DNA of 17,114 bases, from contig CALSCO010000870.1 in the NCBI GenBank assembly GCA_943704415.1, positions 1 to 17,114 of the forward strand, given 5' to 3'. Source of the DNA: Parvularia atlantis (taxonomy: Eukaryota; Opisthokonta; Rotosphaerida). Each line of letters begins with the position of its first letter. Position 1 is the first letter of the stretch. Positions 1-9,408 of this stretch are shown here, piece after piece. The notes below the pieces were generated by a model. That model did no database searches. It worked only from the letters and a program-made list of their open reading frames with translations, and was not told the DNA's origin. Made by a program: the position numbers and the translations under genes.

Positions 1-51
1 GGGGGCAGCAGGGTGAGCAAGCAGAGCGGCGAGCATTGCACAACGACGCAC
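1..51 (-). other. Partial intron of the surface-protein gene
   Basis: On the minus strand this starts with GTGCGTCG immediately after the last visible exon (52-237). It contains GCTCACC, a branch-site-like element, about 15-20 nt from the window edge, and then a C-rich tract. No 3' AG is reached before position 1, so the gene continues to the left. The continuation is inferred. Confidence 0.7.
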
Positions 52-3000
52 GGGCGGGAAGGTCGGCGCGTCCGTGTTCCAGACGCGCTCGCCCTCGTAC
101 GTGACGTCGAACGAGCCGATGGTCGAGTTGGAGCTGAGGAGGCCGTTGCCAAACGAGATCATCCAGTAGTACGTCACATTTTTGACCACGAGCGGCGACA
201 GGTCCGGCGTCTGGTTGGTCGTCCACACAAACGTGTCCTGTGTCGCGTGTGCGCGCTCGCCAGTGTGAGGCGGCGCACGCGTGCCTGACAGACGACCGCG
301 CACCAGCGGCGGGTCCAGGTATGGCGGGTTGCGCGTGCTCAGGAACAGCGTCGCGTGCGGGTTGAACAGCGACACGCTCTCGTACGGGCAGATCACGCCA
401 AACTGTGCCGCGCGCGACGGTGCGCTCAGTCTCGTTGAAGGCGCGCACGGAGGCTGTGCACCTCGTCATAGTTGGCGCTCAGCCACGACAGCTGCAGCGT
501 CGTGTTGGTGATATCGAGTGTGCGGTTATTGGGGCCGTTGAGCACGGGCACGACGGGGCTCGAGCTGCGGCAGACCTGCCGCGACGGAGAGTGAGTCGTA
601 CTGGCGCGCCGAGCCGCCCCCGCGCTGCACCGTGAACGTGTTGACGACCGAGACGCGCGAGTACGACGGGACGCTGCCCTGCGCCATCCATTTGATAAAC
701 GTCACACGCCAGAAGTACGAGCCTGGTGCGCGCACGCGCGAGTGCACATGAGCTGGCACACCCAGCTCGGCAACCGTGCACAGCGCTCGCACCGGCCGCG
801 GTCGTCGTCCACGGCACGTTGTTGGGCAGGTTGGCAAACGACGTGCGGTTGACCTGCAGCACCGTCTGCGGTGCGCCCGACGAAAAGTCGCGCGTCGTGT
901 CGATCTCGACCGTAATCTGGTACGACGCCGTGAAGGCCGCGCACGCTGCGAGGCTCTCCCACGTGCTCGGCTGCCAGATCAGCTGCAACGACGGCTGTAG
1001 GTTGAGCTGGTAGTTGTTGGGCGAGGACAGCGACGGCGCCGAGGGCGAGTTGGGGATGCACAGGCGGAAGAGGATCGTGTTGGACTGCGACGAGGGCGAC
1101 TGCGACGAGAACGCCGTCACCTGCGACACGCGGAGTGAGCTGCGCTTGCCCGCACCCGCGCGCCCACCTGGATCGACCACAGGCCCGCCTGACCGTCCAG
1201 GGGCAGCGTCACGGAGAGCTCGTTTGAGACGTACAGACCCACGGACGCGCCCGGCTTACAGTCGAGCACGCACGACGCCTGCACGAGGTAGTCGATGCGG
1301 TACGCGGCCGGGTCGACGCCTGAGGAGGGGCGCGGTCGCGTGAGCGCGTGAGCGCGTGCGCAACAGCGGGACGCCGCAAAGAGGGCTGCCGCACCGCACA
1401 GCTGGTCGGGAATGGCGTCGCTCCACGAGAGCGTGGGCAAGCTGAGCGAGACTGTGTTGTTGCTCGGGCCGAGGATCTGTGGCGCGCTGAGGTCGGACGA
1501 GATGCACACGGAGAAGGTGCCCAGGCCTGACGTGGCCGACAGCCCCGCCGCGTTCGTGTACGAGACGGTCCACGTGTACGCGCCTGCGCGCGCGCACCGC
1601 CATCAGCGAGCGAGCGAGCACACGGAGGGCAATGGCGCCGCACCGCTCGGGAGGTCGTCGAGCGTGTACGACTGCGTTGACGACGGCAGGTCTATCTCGA
1701 GCGCAAAGTCGCCGGCGGGATCCGACGCAACCGAGAGGTGGAAGCTCTCCGCGCCGGGCGCGCACACAAAGCCGGTGCTCTGGAGGAACCACGACAGCGC
1801 GACCATGCGCGTCTGCAGCGTTACACCGTCAGCAGGGTCGGTCAGCTGCGGCGAGGACGGCGCCGTTGCCAGGTCGCAGGCCGGTTGCGTCGGCGAGGGC
1901 GAGGCTGAAGGCACAATGGTCGCCGTTGGCGTCGCGGTCACAGGTGCCATCTGCGTGTCGGTGGCCGACGCGGTCGCTGAAGGTGTAGGCGTCGATGTAC
2001 GTGTGATGCTCGCCGTGTCAGTTGCCGTGTCCGTGTCGGTGTCTGTGTACGTGTCGGTGGCGGTGTAGGTCCACGTCGCCGAGGCACTGAGCGTGACGGC
2101 GGCGGTCGAGGAGAGCATGCCGGAGAAGCTGGCGACCGTGGCCGTGGGCGTCGAGGTCGACTGGGCCGCGATCGGCGTCCAGGTGGCCGTGTCGGTCGCC
2201 GACTGCGTGTGCGAGGCCGTGGCCGACTGGGTGAACGAGGCCGTGGCCGAGCGCGTGGCCGACTGGGTGGCCGACTGGGTGAACGAGAGCGTGGCCGTGG
2301 CCGACTGGGTGAACGAGGCCGTCGCGCTCGGGGTCGGTGTGGGCGCGACTATCACAAACGACCAGCTCGTGGTCACCGCCGAGCCGATCGAGTTGACCGT
2401 CTGGACGTTCCACGTGTACAAGCCCACGGCGAGGTTGCTGACGGTCTGCCGGGGAGGGTACGCGGTCGGCGTCACATACGCGCGGCAGCAGCAGCGCAGC
2501 AGCACGCACGTAGGAAGTCGGCACAGGGCCGGACGACGCGAGCGTGATCTGCGTCGTGTTGCTGCCCTGGCCAAACGTGAACACGAGGCGGTTGTTGGCC
2601 TCCTGATCGCATGTCGAGCCAAAGCTGAAGGGCGGCGCGGTCGACCAGGTGAACGTGATTGCGCTGGCGGTGTGTGGCGTGAGCGCGCGATCCATGGGAC
2701 CGGTCATCACGCAGAGGACGCACGTCGACGCGGTCGAAAAGCCGTTGGCGGGGCTGGCGAGGGCGACGGGCGTGGGCGTGACGTACATGCACCTGTAGTG
2801 TGCGCGCGCGCGGACGTGGCCCGCTGGTCAGGCGCGCGTTCCGCTGGCGGTTGCGAGCGCTCACCGACGGAACGTGCGCGAGGCCGACGTCGGCGAGTTG
2901 ATGCCGCTCACGCCGCCAAAGACCATCCAGGAGTATGTGCCGTCGTTGATCGTGGGCAGGGTGTACGACGTCGCGGTGGTCGTGAACGTGCCGACGCCCT

Positions 3001-4474
3001 GGACGACGAGCGAATACAGTACGGTCTGCGACGGGCAGGCTGGGCGCGCGTGCCAGTGGGTCAGCAGAGCGCGCGGGCGATTGCGGCGTGATGCGAGGGG
3101 CGCACCGGTCGGGACGGCCGCCAACCACGACAGCGTGATCGTCGGCTGCGAGCCCGGGTAGTAGTTGAAGCTCACGCCACTGTTGGGCGAGACGGCCTGC
3201 GGCTGCGAAAGGCCGCACACGTTGATGATGCTGCTTGCCGAGGCGGTGGTGAGGGCGCCGTTCGAGTACGCGACGATCCAGTTGTAGACGCCGGCGCTGC
3301 GCACGCGCAGTGAGCCTAAAGAGGTGCGCAAGCGATGCGCAGGCGCACGCCAATGCAAACGTACGTCGGCACGCTGTAAGTATACGTTCCCGCGGTGAGC
3401 GGCGACGTGTTGACGACAAATTGCCCATAGTCCGTGCCCGAGTACGTGCTCGGGATCAGCAGGACCTTGTGCGCGCGGGCCAGCCTGAGTGAGAAAAGGA
3501 GCAAAGCGACGCGGCCGGCTACGACGCACGTAGTAGCCGACGGCCGGGTTGTTGAAGCCGCAGTTGAGGCCGACTTGCTGCGACTGGAGCAGGATGAACT
3601 GGAAGCTAGTCGGTGAGCTGCGCGGGATAAACGAGTTGTAGCCCGGGTAGGTGATCTGCGGCGCTGTGGGCGGGTGGTGCCGGGTGAGCAGCGACCGCAC
3701 GAGTGCGCGTGCACGTCGTGCCCCGCACCGGCCATGGGCGGGCCTGGGATGCAGAACAGGCCCGAGTACGGGCTGTACTGCGTGTTCCAGTATGGGGGCG
3801 TTTTGCTCCAGTTGGGCCAGCGCGTGGCCCAGTTGCCCAGGCGGTTGGTGCCGACGCGAAAGCGGTAGTAGCCTGCAGCGCGGCGCAGCGAGATGAGCAG
3901 GCGGAGAGGGCGATGGGCGGCGAGCGCGGGCGGCGTGCCTCCGGGGTACACCGTGCTGTCCGAGTACAGGAACTGCGTCTCGGGGATGCTGCTGACCGTG
4001 CGCGTGAAGCCGCCATTCAGCGGCCCGCTGCCCGACTGCGTGTACTGGACCACGTTGAGAGCAAAGCTCCGGTCGAAGCACGGCAGCTTGCCCCGCTCCC
4101 AGGAGTAGTAGTTGCCCAGGAGGACGCACGACGGCGGCGGGTCGCACGTGCACGTGCCCATGTTGCAGTTGCTCCAGATGAAGTTGCTGTCCCACGTGAA
4201 CTGCGGCATGACTTGCGTCTGCGAGTTGACGAAGATGGGCGTGTAGGCTGCGGCGGCGGGTTGAGCGCGCGCGTGCGTGTGCGCGTGCGCAGGCGGACGG
4301 ACCGAGGCTCTTGGGCACAAAGGCCGAGTTGCCCTCGACGTACTGGCAGCACGCGTAGATGAAGCCGTTGCCTTGTGCGCAGCACGCGTTGTCCTCCCAG
4401 CAGTTGTACGCGCGCGCACTGCCGGCGGCCAGAAGCGCCAGCAGCAGCAGCAGCGCGGCCAGCGGCGGACGCAT
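52..4474 (-). CDS. Large secreted/surface protein with repeated beta-sandwich-like domains and a Ser/Thr-rich stalk (3' part missing)
   Basis: Modelled minus-strand exons: 4303-4474, 3939-4247, 3729-3872, 3530-3663, 3365-3465, 3106-3296, 2865-3039, 2510-2792, 1644-2445, 1395-1583, 1168-1319, 793-1120, 631-722, 462-575, 304-402, 52-237. They keep frame throughout and give 1157 residues; no stop is reached. The start is chosen because it gives a signal peptide (MRPPLAALLLLLALLAAGSA). Next comes a Cys-rich N-terminal segment. Then follow repeated units of about 100 residues with a shared pattern: P..P..., L-S-W, a Cys, Y-x-L-x-V, G-x-Y-x-W-x-V, ending F-x-V-C. The pattern resembles fibronectin-III or Ig-like folds, but no specific family is assigned. 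A Ser/Thr/Ala stalk separates the fourth and fifth units. N-glycosylation sequons (NVT, NST, NRT, NTT, NNT) fit an extracellular location. An anchor, if any, lies outside the window. Adhesion or receptor roles are only possibilities. The 3873-3938 intron is uncertain, being in frame if retained. Confidence 0.75.
1880..2343 (-). repeat. Ser/Thr/Ala-rich low-complexity stalk, coding
   Basis: Within the largest exon (1644-2445) the protein becomes a run of degenerate units such as SATASFTQ, SATATLSFTQ, and TDTYTDTDTDT, with PTPTPS at each end. The DNA shows matching degenerate repeats of GTGGCCGACTGGGTGAACGA on the plus strand. Such stretches are typical O-glycosylated spacers in surface proteins; this role is inferred. 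Confidence 0.8.
3873..3938 (-). other. Possible GC-AG intron (GCACG...CTGCAG) in the surface-protein gene
   Basis: Frame continuity into GYYRFRVG can be obtained by splicing GGAG^GCACG to GCTGCAG^GC. The 66-nt segment carries CTGCTCAT upstream of the AG. It is a multiple of three and has no stop, so retention would simply add 22 residues. There is no GT in a suitable phase. It could be an ordinary coding segment. Confidence 0.35.
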
Positions 4475-4902
4475 TACGGGGCTCCTGCGACACGTGCGAC
4501 ACGGCACGTTTCAGTGTGCGCGCACGCGGCGACGGGGCCGCGAGAGGTACAGCGGGCGATGACGGAGCAGCGGCGGTGCACGGCCAGAAAAAATAGAAGA
4601 ACGGGGCGTGCGGGTCGCGTGCTTGCGCCGTTTGCACGCGTGCGCCAACAACAGAACAAGTCAACGAGCCGAGCGCGAACGCCCGACCCCGCGCAGCACA
4701 CGCGGTCACCCAGCCGCACTCGGCCGCGCCAAGCCCACGCAGCTGCCGCGCGCAATCGCACAGCGCGGCACACGCACGGGGTAGGCCCGCGCCGCCGGTC
4801 CGTGAGACAAATACAATGAGCAATCTTGCGCGCGATTGGCCGGCGCACTCACGCAACGCCCGGGTGAAACGGGTGAGACCGTCTCACGCGTCGCGATTTC
4901 AT
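4475..4902. promoter_or_regulatory. Intergenic region, presumed promoter of the surface-protein gene
   Basis: This 428-bp stretch lies between the stop of the Sas10-like gene and the start of the surface-protein gene, both on the minus strand. I see no coding signal in it. Visible elements are an A-rich patch on plus (about 4589-4601), an AT-rich stretch near 4806-4818 in a very GC-rich background, and the 11-mer ATTGGCCGGCG at 4835-4845. The reverse complement of that 11-mer contains CCAAT. No element has been functionally matched. Confidence 0.4.
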
Positions 4903-7015
4903 TCACGAAGCCAGGGACACACTGCGCGCGGTGCGCTTCGAGATGCCGCTGAGCTCGCCGCCGTACGGCTTGAGCTCGCGCTCGACGGGTCGCGCGCCGG
5001 TCGACTGACGCGCGCGCGCGCGCGTCAGTGTGCAGCGAGTGAACGGCATGCCGTGCGCCGGCGCACCTTGAGCTTCTTGACGGCGGCCTCGTACTTGACG
5101 CGGCGCTTGACGCGCGGGTTGCGCTGCTCCTGCGGTGCGCGATGACGGCGATCAGCGTGGCGTACGCGCGTGCCCACCACCATCTCACACCTTCTTGCGC
5201 TTCACCGTCAGGCCCTTGTTCTTGATGATCTGGTACGTCGCGCCGCGCTTGCCGCTGGCCTCCATCGCGCCGCCGGCGTCCTCGTCCTCGTGTGCGCGCC
5301 GCACCGCGTCAGTGTAGTTGCTGGCGTGCCCAACCAGTGAGCGATCGCGCAGCGCCCGCATCTGCCCCGGGCACGTACGCAGCCTTGACCAGCCGCTCCT
5401 CCTTGCGCCGCGCCTTGGCGTTCTTGGCCGCGGCAATGAGATTGCGTGCGCCGTCGTCCTCGTCGTCATCGTCACCATTCTCGTCGTCGTTGTCACCCCT
5501 GTCGCCGTCGCGGCCGTTCGCCGCCGGCTCGGCCCGTGCGCGCTTGCTGCCGCGAAGCATCCGCAGCGGGTCGTCCTCGTCCATGCCCTCGTCGCCGCCA
5601 AAGTCGTTCAGGTTCTGCACGTGCGCCCTTCGTCAGGCCCGCAGGCACCAGGGCGGCGTCGGCAGCACCTCAAACTCGTTGCGGAACTGCTGCTCGAGCC
5701 GCTTGCGCTTGGCCAGCCGGTCCTTGCGCGTCTCGGCCAGGCGCACAAAGTTCTCCTCCTCGTAGCGCTCGCGCTCGTCCTGCTCTCGGTCGCGTACGAC
5801 CGTGTCGACCTGGAGGTGTCGTTGTTTCAGCGCGCAGCTGCGCGACATGGCCAGCCCGAGGCGCACCACGTCGTCCGCGACCTCCTCCGGCTGCTCGGAA
5901 AACTCGCTCCGCAGGTCCTTGAGGATGCGCGCGGCCGCCGCCCTGCGCTTCTGCAGCTCGGTCTTGCTCGCCGCCTTGTCTGCGTGCATCGCGTTAGCCC
6001 CGCAACAGCACCAAACGCCGCGCACCCTTCTCGGTCGTGAACGCGACCGGCGCGAGCCTTGGCGCCTTGTACGTGCCGCTGGCCCCATCATCCGCCGCGA
6101 CGTTCTTGGCCGCGGCGAGCTGGCCGAGGTTCGGCCGGAACATGAGCGGGTCGACGGCTGCCGGCGCACTCAGTCTCGGCGCTTGCACACGGCACGCCAG
6201 CGGAACGCACCGTCCGCCTGCATTGTGGCCTGGCTGCCGCTGCTGTTGGCCGCCCCCACGAGCTTGTTGATCTGGTAGCGCAGCTTGGCCTCGATCGGCT
6301 TGAGCTTGTCGAGCAGTGCGCGCTTGCGACGCGCGGCTGCATGAGCAGGCCTCGGCCGCGCATGGCCCGTGCGCACCTGCTCGATCAGCTGCAGCACGAC
6401 CGGGTGATCCCTGACTGACGCGCCGCTCGTCTTCATGTAGAGGTAAAAGCAGATGTTGGTGCAGTAAGACAGCAGCAGCTCTGCCGGGCAGCCGCAATGA
6501 GGCTCACGAACGCGACCAAGCTGCGCAACGCACGGTATTTGACGTCGAGGATGCTGAGGCCCTTGGCGGTGTGCACACCGCGGGCGCGGGCGCTGCCGAT
6601 CGGGCAGTTCAACACCCGTTTTCGAGGGGGCCGTGCGAGCGCGGGCCGGCGGTACGCACAGTTCGAGCTGCGGCAGGAGCTGCTGGCGCACCTCGTCGGC
6701 CTTGGCCTTGAGATCATTGAGCAGCTGCATGAGCTCGGGCGAGTCTGTGCCGGCGCGGCTGGCGTGTCAACCGAGAGACAGCCGCGGGTTGCGCAGACAG
6801 CGCGCCTTGCTGCACAATAGCCATGAGCTCGTCGTGAGTGAGGCCGACCAGATCGCGCTCGATGCGCTCGACCGCGGGCCCCTTGGTGCGCTCGCGCGGC
6901 GCGCTGACCAGCTCAAAGTCCTCCTGGCGCAGGCCGGCGAGGCGCTCGCGCTGCAGACGCTTGACCTCGGCCTCCTCCTGGCGCACTGCACACACGCGCG
7001 CGCGGCGAGTCAGCA

Positions 7016-7063
<48 letters not shown>

Positions 7064-7678
7064 CGAGGGCGGGCCGCGCACCGTCCTCGTCCGACGACAG
7101 CTCGTCGTCGCCCACGTCGGCGCCGTAGAACGGCTTGCGCGACGCGCCCCAGGCCTTGAGCGAGATGTCGCGCAGCACCTTCTTCTCGAAGCCGAGCTTG
7201 TCGACCTCTTCTTTGTCCTCCTCGTCCTCTCCGTCGTCCTCTCCGTCGTCGTTGTCGTCGTCGTCGTCCATTTCGTCGTCGTCATCGTCGTCGTCGTCGC
7301 CGTCTGCACGGAGCGCAAGCACCTCGTCGGCGTCGTCAAGGCCGTCCTGGTCGTCGTCCTCGTCATCGTCGTCGTGCACGGCCGCGGCAGCCTTCGCCGC
7401 CTGCCGCTTGCGCCGCTCGGCCATGTCTGCGCGCCCGGCCGCGGTCAGCGCTGACCTCGTCGCCCGCGCGAGCTCGCCAACGGACAGCGGTCGATGTCGT
7501 CGCGCGGCAGGTCGTCGTCCTCGTCCGCGTCGCCGCTGTAACCCTCGGCGGGCGGCGCAGCAGCAGCACGTGTCGCCGCCGGCCGTGCGCCACCGCGCGC
7601 ACGGCCACCGCGCGCACGGCCACCGCGAGCACGGCCGCCGCCGCCGCCACTGCGCGACCGCGTGGCCCCTCGTGTCAT
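4903..7678 (-). CDS. Sas10/Utp3-neuroguidin hybrid, SSU processome (rRNA processing) protein
   Basis: Modelled minus-strand exons: 7486-7678, 7082-7426, 6806-6985, 6660-6744, 6534-6592, 6377-6480, 6211-6322, 6026-6157, 5867-5979, 5669-5809, 5379-5614, 5191-5320, 5067-5129, 4903-5004. They total 1995 nt, giving 664 residues. The order is: RGG-like box (16-31); DDIDRY (60-65); acidic run (about 82-142); Sas10-like WGASRKPFYGAD (157-168); the Sas10/Utp3/C1D domain (about 240-350) with DSPEL, KGLSILDVK and KLRYQINKL; neuroguidin-like DPLMFRPN (362-369), YKAPRL (389-394), the PEE-containing helix and YEEENFVRL (457-465); then the Sas10 C-terminal signature TYQIIKNKGLT (595-605), RNPRVK and PYGGELSGI. 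Both families act in the nucleolar small-subunit processome that cleaves 18S pre-rRNA. The ATG at 7678 is the only Met in exon 1. Exon 3 ends at a non-GT donor. The 5810-5866 intron is in frame. Family assignment is strong; the single-gene hybrid is inferred from unbroken frame. Confidence 0.88.
6745..6805 (-). other. GC-AG intron in the Sas10-like gene
   Basis: Joining CAAG^GCGCG to GGCACAG^AC gives QQDSPELM, the expected entry into the Sas10/Utp3/C1D domain. The segment is 61 nt, so retention breaks the frame. A GT alternative (GTCTGCG, with 3' end CGCCAG) would leave a 40-nt intron and insert unconserved residues. I prefer GC-AG. Confidence 0.65.
7018..7060 (+). repeat. (GT)n microsatellite inside an intron
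   Basis: An uninterrupted dinucleotide run of about 43 nt lies within the 6986-7081 intron of the Sas10-like gene. It reads as (CA)n in the sense direction. It makes this the longest intron modelled here (96 nt). The branch-site-like GTGCTGACTC follows it in the sense strand, so the splice signals are intact. Confidence 0.95.
7591..7635 (-). repeat. Three 15-nt tandem repeats encoding an RGG-like box
   Basis: Three consecutive units of CACCGCGCGCACGGC (the third has one substitution) encode repeated R-G-G-R-A on the minus strand near the N-terminus of the Sas10-like protein. RGG boxes commonly bind RNA, which fits an rRNA-processing factor. Confidence 0.85.
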
Positions 7679-7683
7679 GCTAT

Positions 7684-9206
7684 CTAACGTGATGTATACA
7701 GGCCGAGCACGTTTCTTACTTTCGCGAGCACAGGCGCGGCGAGCTCGCGCGCGCGCACCGCGCCGTCCCGCAGCACCGCGTCGATGTGCCCGCCGCTGTC
7801 GCGCTCGAGGCGTGCCAGCTCGTCGCGGATGGGCGTGAGCGCGCTCACGAGCAGCGCCGCGAGGTCCTCCTTGAAGCGCGAGGCCGGCGTGCCCTCGCCC
7901 AGCCGCGCGACGACCTGCGCGGGCTCGAGGCCGGCCACGGACGCGTAGATGTTCAGCAGGTTGCTGACCTCGGGCCGGCATTCCGGGTCGTAGCTCAGCC
8001 CGGGCAGGCTGTCTGTCTTGGCGCGGCGGATCTGCCCGGGCTCAGACCGCGCAGAGCAGCACGCGCGCGCGCATACCTTGAGCACGATCTGGTCGGGGCT
8101 GTCGTCGAGGTTGATGCGGGTCATGTCGTTTTCGTCCGACTTGCTCATCTTGACGGACGCGTCGCGCAGGCTCATGACGCGCTTGTGCGGCCCTGTGGCG
8201 CGTACGCGCGCGCGCGCGCGCGCGCGCCAAGTCAGTCGCACGTGGCATGTGCTGCGCGGCCGACGCACCCAGCAGCGCCTGCGGCAGCGGAAACAGGCTC
8301 GCGCCGTACTGGCCGTTCATCGCCCGGGCGATCTCGCGCGTCAGCTCGACGTGCTGAACTTGGTCCTCGCCCACGGGCACGTGCGTTGTCCTGCGGGTGT
8401 GTGCGCGCGCCGCTGAGCTCTCGCGCAGGCGCGGCAATGGAGCGCGTGTCGCGGCCGCACCCGTACAGCAGGATGTCGGCCGCCATGAGCGTCGGGTAGG
8501 TGAGCAGGCCGGTGAGGATCGACGCGGACCCGAGCTCCTCTCCGGCCTCCGCGGCAGCGGCGGCAGCGGTGGCGGCGGCGTCGAGCTTGCCGGCCTTGGC
8601 CTGCGTGCGCGCGGGCGGCGAGTGAGCGCGCTGCGTGCGCTGGACGGTCAGCGCACGGCACCTTGAACTGCGTCATGCGCCGCAGCCAGCCCAGCGGCGT
8701 GTGGCACGCGAGCAGCCACGCGAGCTCGGCGTGCTCCGGCACCTGCGCGCGCGTCAAGCCGGGCCGTCCGCGCGCGTGCGGCGCGCACACCGTGCTCTGC
8801 TGAAACAGCACGCTGCGCTTCGGGTCGACGCCGCAGGCCAGCAGCGCGGCCGCCATACCCCGTGTCGCGCGCTGCAACGCCGCTGGCTGCTGGCGCGGCA
8901 CCGTGAGCGCGTGCAGGTCCACGACGCAGTAGAGTACGCTCGCCGCCTCGCCGTCCTGCAGCCTGACCCAGTTCTGCGCGCCGACGAAACGTCAGCACAC
9001 CTCGCCAGCCGAGCGCCGCGCACCTGGATCGCGCCGAGATAGTTGCCCAGGTGCGGCACACCCGTCGGCTGGATGCCCGAGAACACGCGCCGGTGCTGCG
9101 GCAGCAAGCGCGCGCGGTCGGTTCGGGCAGCGCCAGCCAGTCGCACGACAAGCGTGACGCACGGCCATTGCTGCGTTCTGGAAGCCCGTGGAAGGCGTGC
9201 GCCCAT
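7684..9206 (-). CDS. WARS2: Tryptophanyl-tRNA synthetase, mitochondrial/bacterial type
   Basis: It charges tRNA-Trp with tryptophan; this type serves organelle translation. Minus-strand exons: 9024-9206, 8791-8973, 8662-8742, 8461-8600, 8269-8390, 8077-8192, 7684-8031, totalling 1173 nt (390 residues, close to the family's usual length). Class I signatures are visible: VFSGIQPTG, then the HIGH-like HLGN (52-55) with [19 protein letters not shown] (about 200-209) and KMSKS (251-255), followed by [15 protein letters not shown]. The first 40 residues ([10 protein letters not shown] and onward) are Arg-rich with a single acidic residue, as in mitochondrial presequences. This supports the ATG at 9206, the only Met in exon 1. 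Donor sites vary (GTGCG, GTGTG, GTGCC, GTATG). The stop lies 5 nt before the start of the downstream Sas10-like gene. It is divergent to Arp2. Plastid targeting cannot be excluded from sequence alone. Confidence 0.93.
8205..8228. repeat. (CG)n run in a WARS2 intron
   Basis: An alternating CG tract lies in the 8193-8268 intron. Similar but shorter CGCGCG runs recur in introns throughout the window, for example about 10979-11000 and 5010-5024. They look like intron filler in a GC-biased genome and could adopt Z-DNA; no function is shown. Confidence 0.85.
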
Positions 9207-9408
9207 TGGCCGGCGTGCTCTGCCTTTCCCTCTCTCTCTCTCTCTCTCTCTCTCTGTTGTGCCTTTGTGCGCACAGCCCCATTCCGCCCGCGCACCCCCG
9301 CCCCGACCACGCCCCGACCGCGCTGACACGCGCGCACGCTGGCACAGCCGCCAGGGTCCCTCCCTCTCCCGAAACCGCGGTCGGCCGCGCGCACCTGCTC
9401 CTCCTGCC
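9207..9408. promoter_or_regulatory. Divergent promoter region between WARS2 and ARP2
   Basis: This 202-bp gap separates two start codons pointing away from each other, so it must hold both promoters or one shared promoter. It contains a TC microsatellite (9230-9255) and runs of C on plus. The 11-mer ATTGGCCGGCG (9205-9215) straddles the WARS2 start; it contains CCAAT on the minus strand. No TATA box is seen. Confidence 0.55.
9230..9255 (+). repeat. (TC)n microsatellite in the divergent promoter
   Basis: About 13 uninterrupted TC units lie about 155 nt upstream of the Arp2 start. Polypyrimidine tracts of this kind occur in promoters of many GC-rich eukaryotes; a regulatory role is inference. 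Confidence 0.9.

Noticed and set aside
2093-3091. 332-codon open frame on the plus strand
   Set aside because: It is antisense to the Ser/Thr stalk and domains of the surface-protein gene. Its repetitive VADWVNEAVA text mirrors the coding repeats on the other strand.
6633-7454. 273-codon plus-strand frame with poly-Cys/Val runs
   Set aside because: It is antisense to the Sas10-like gene. The Val/Cys runs come from the GT microsatellite and from the complement of Asp codons.
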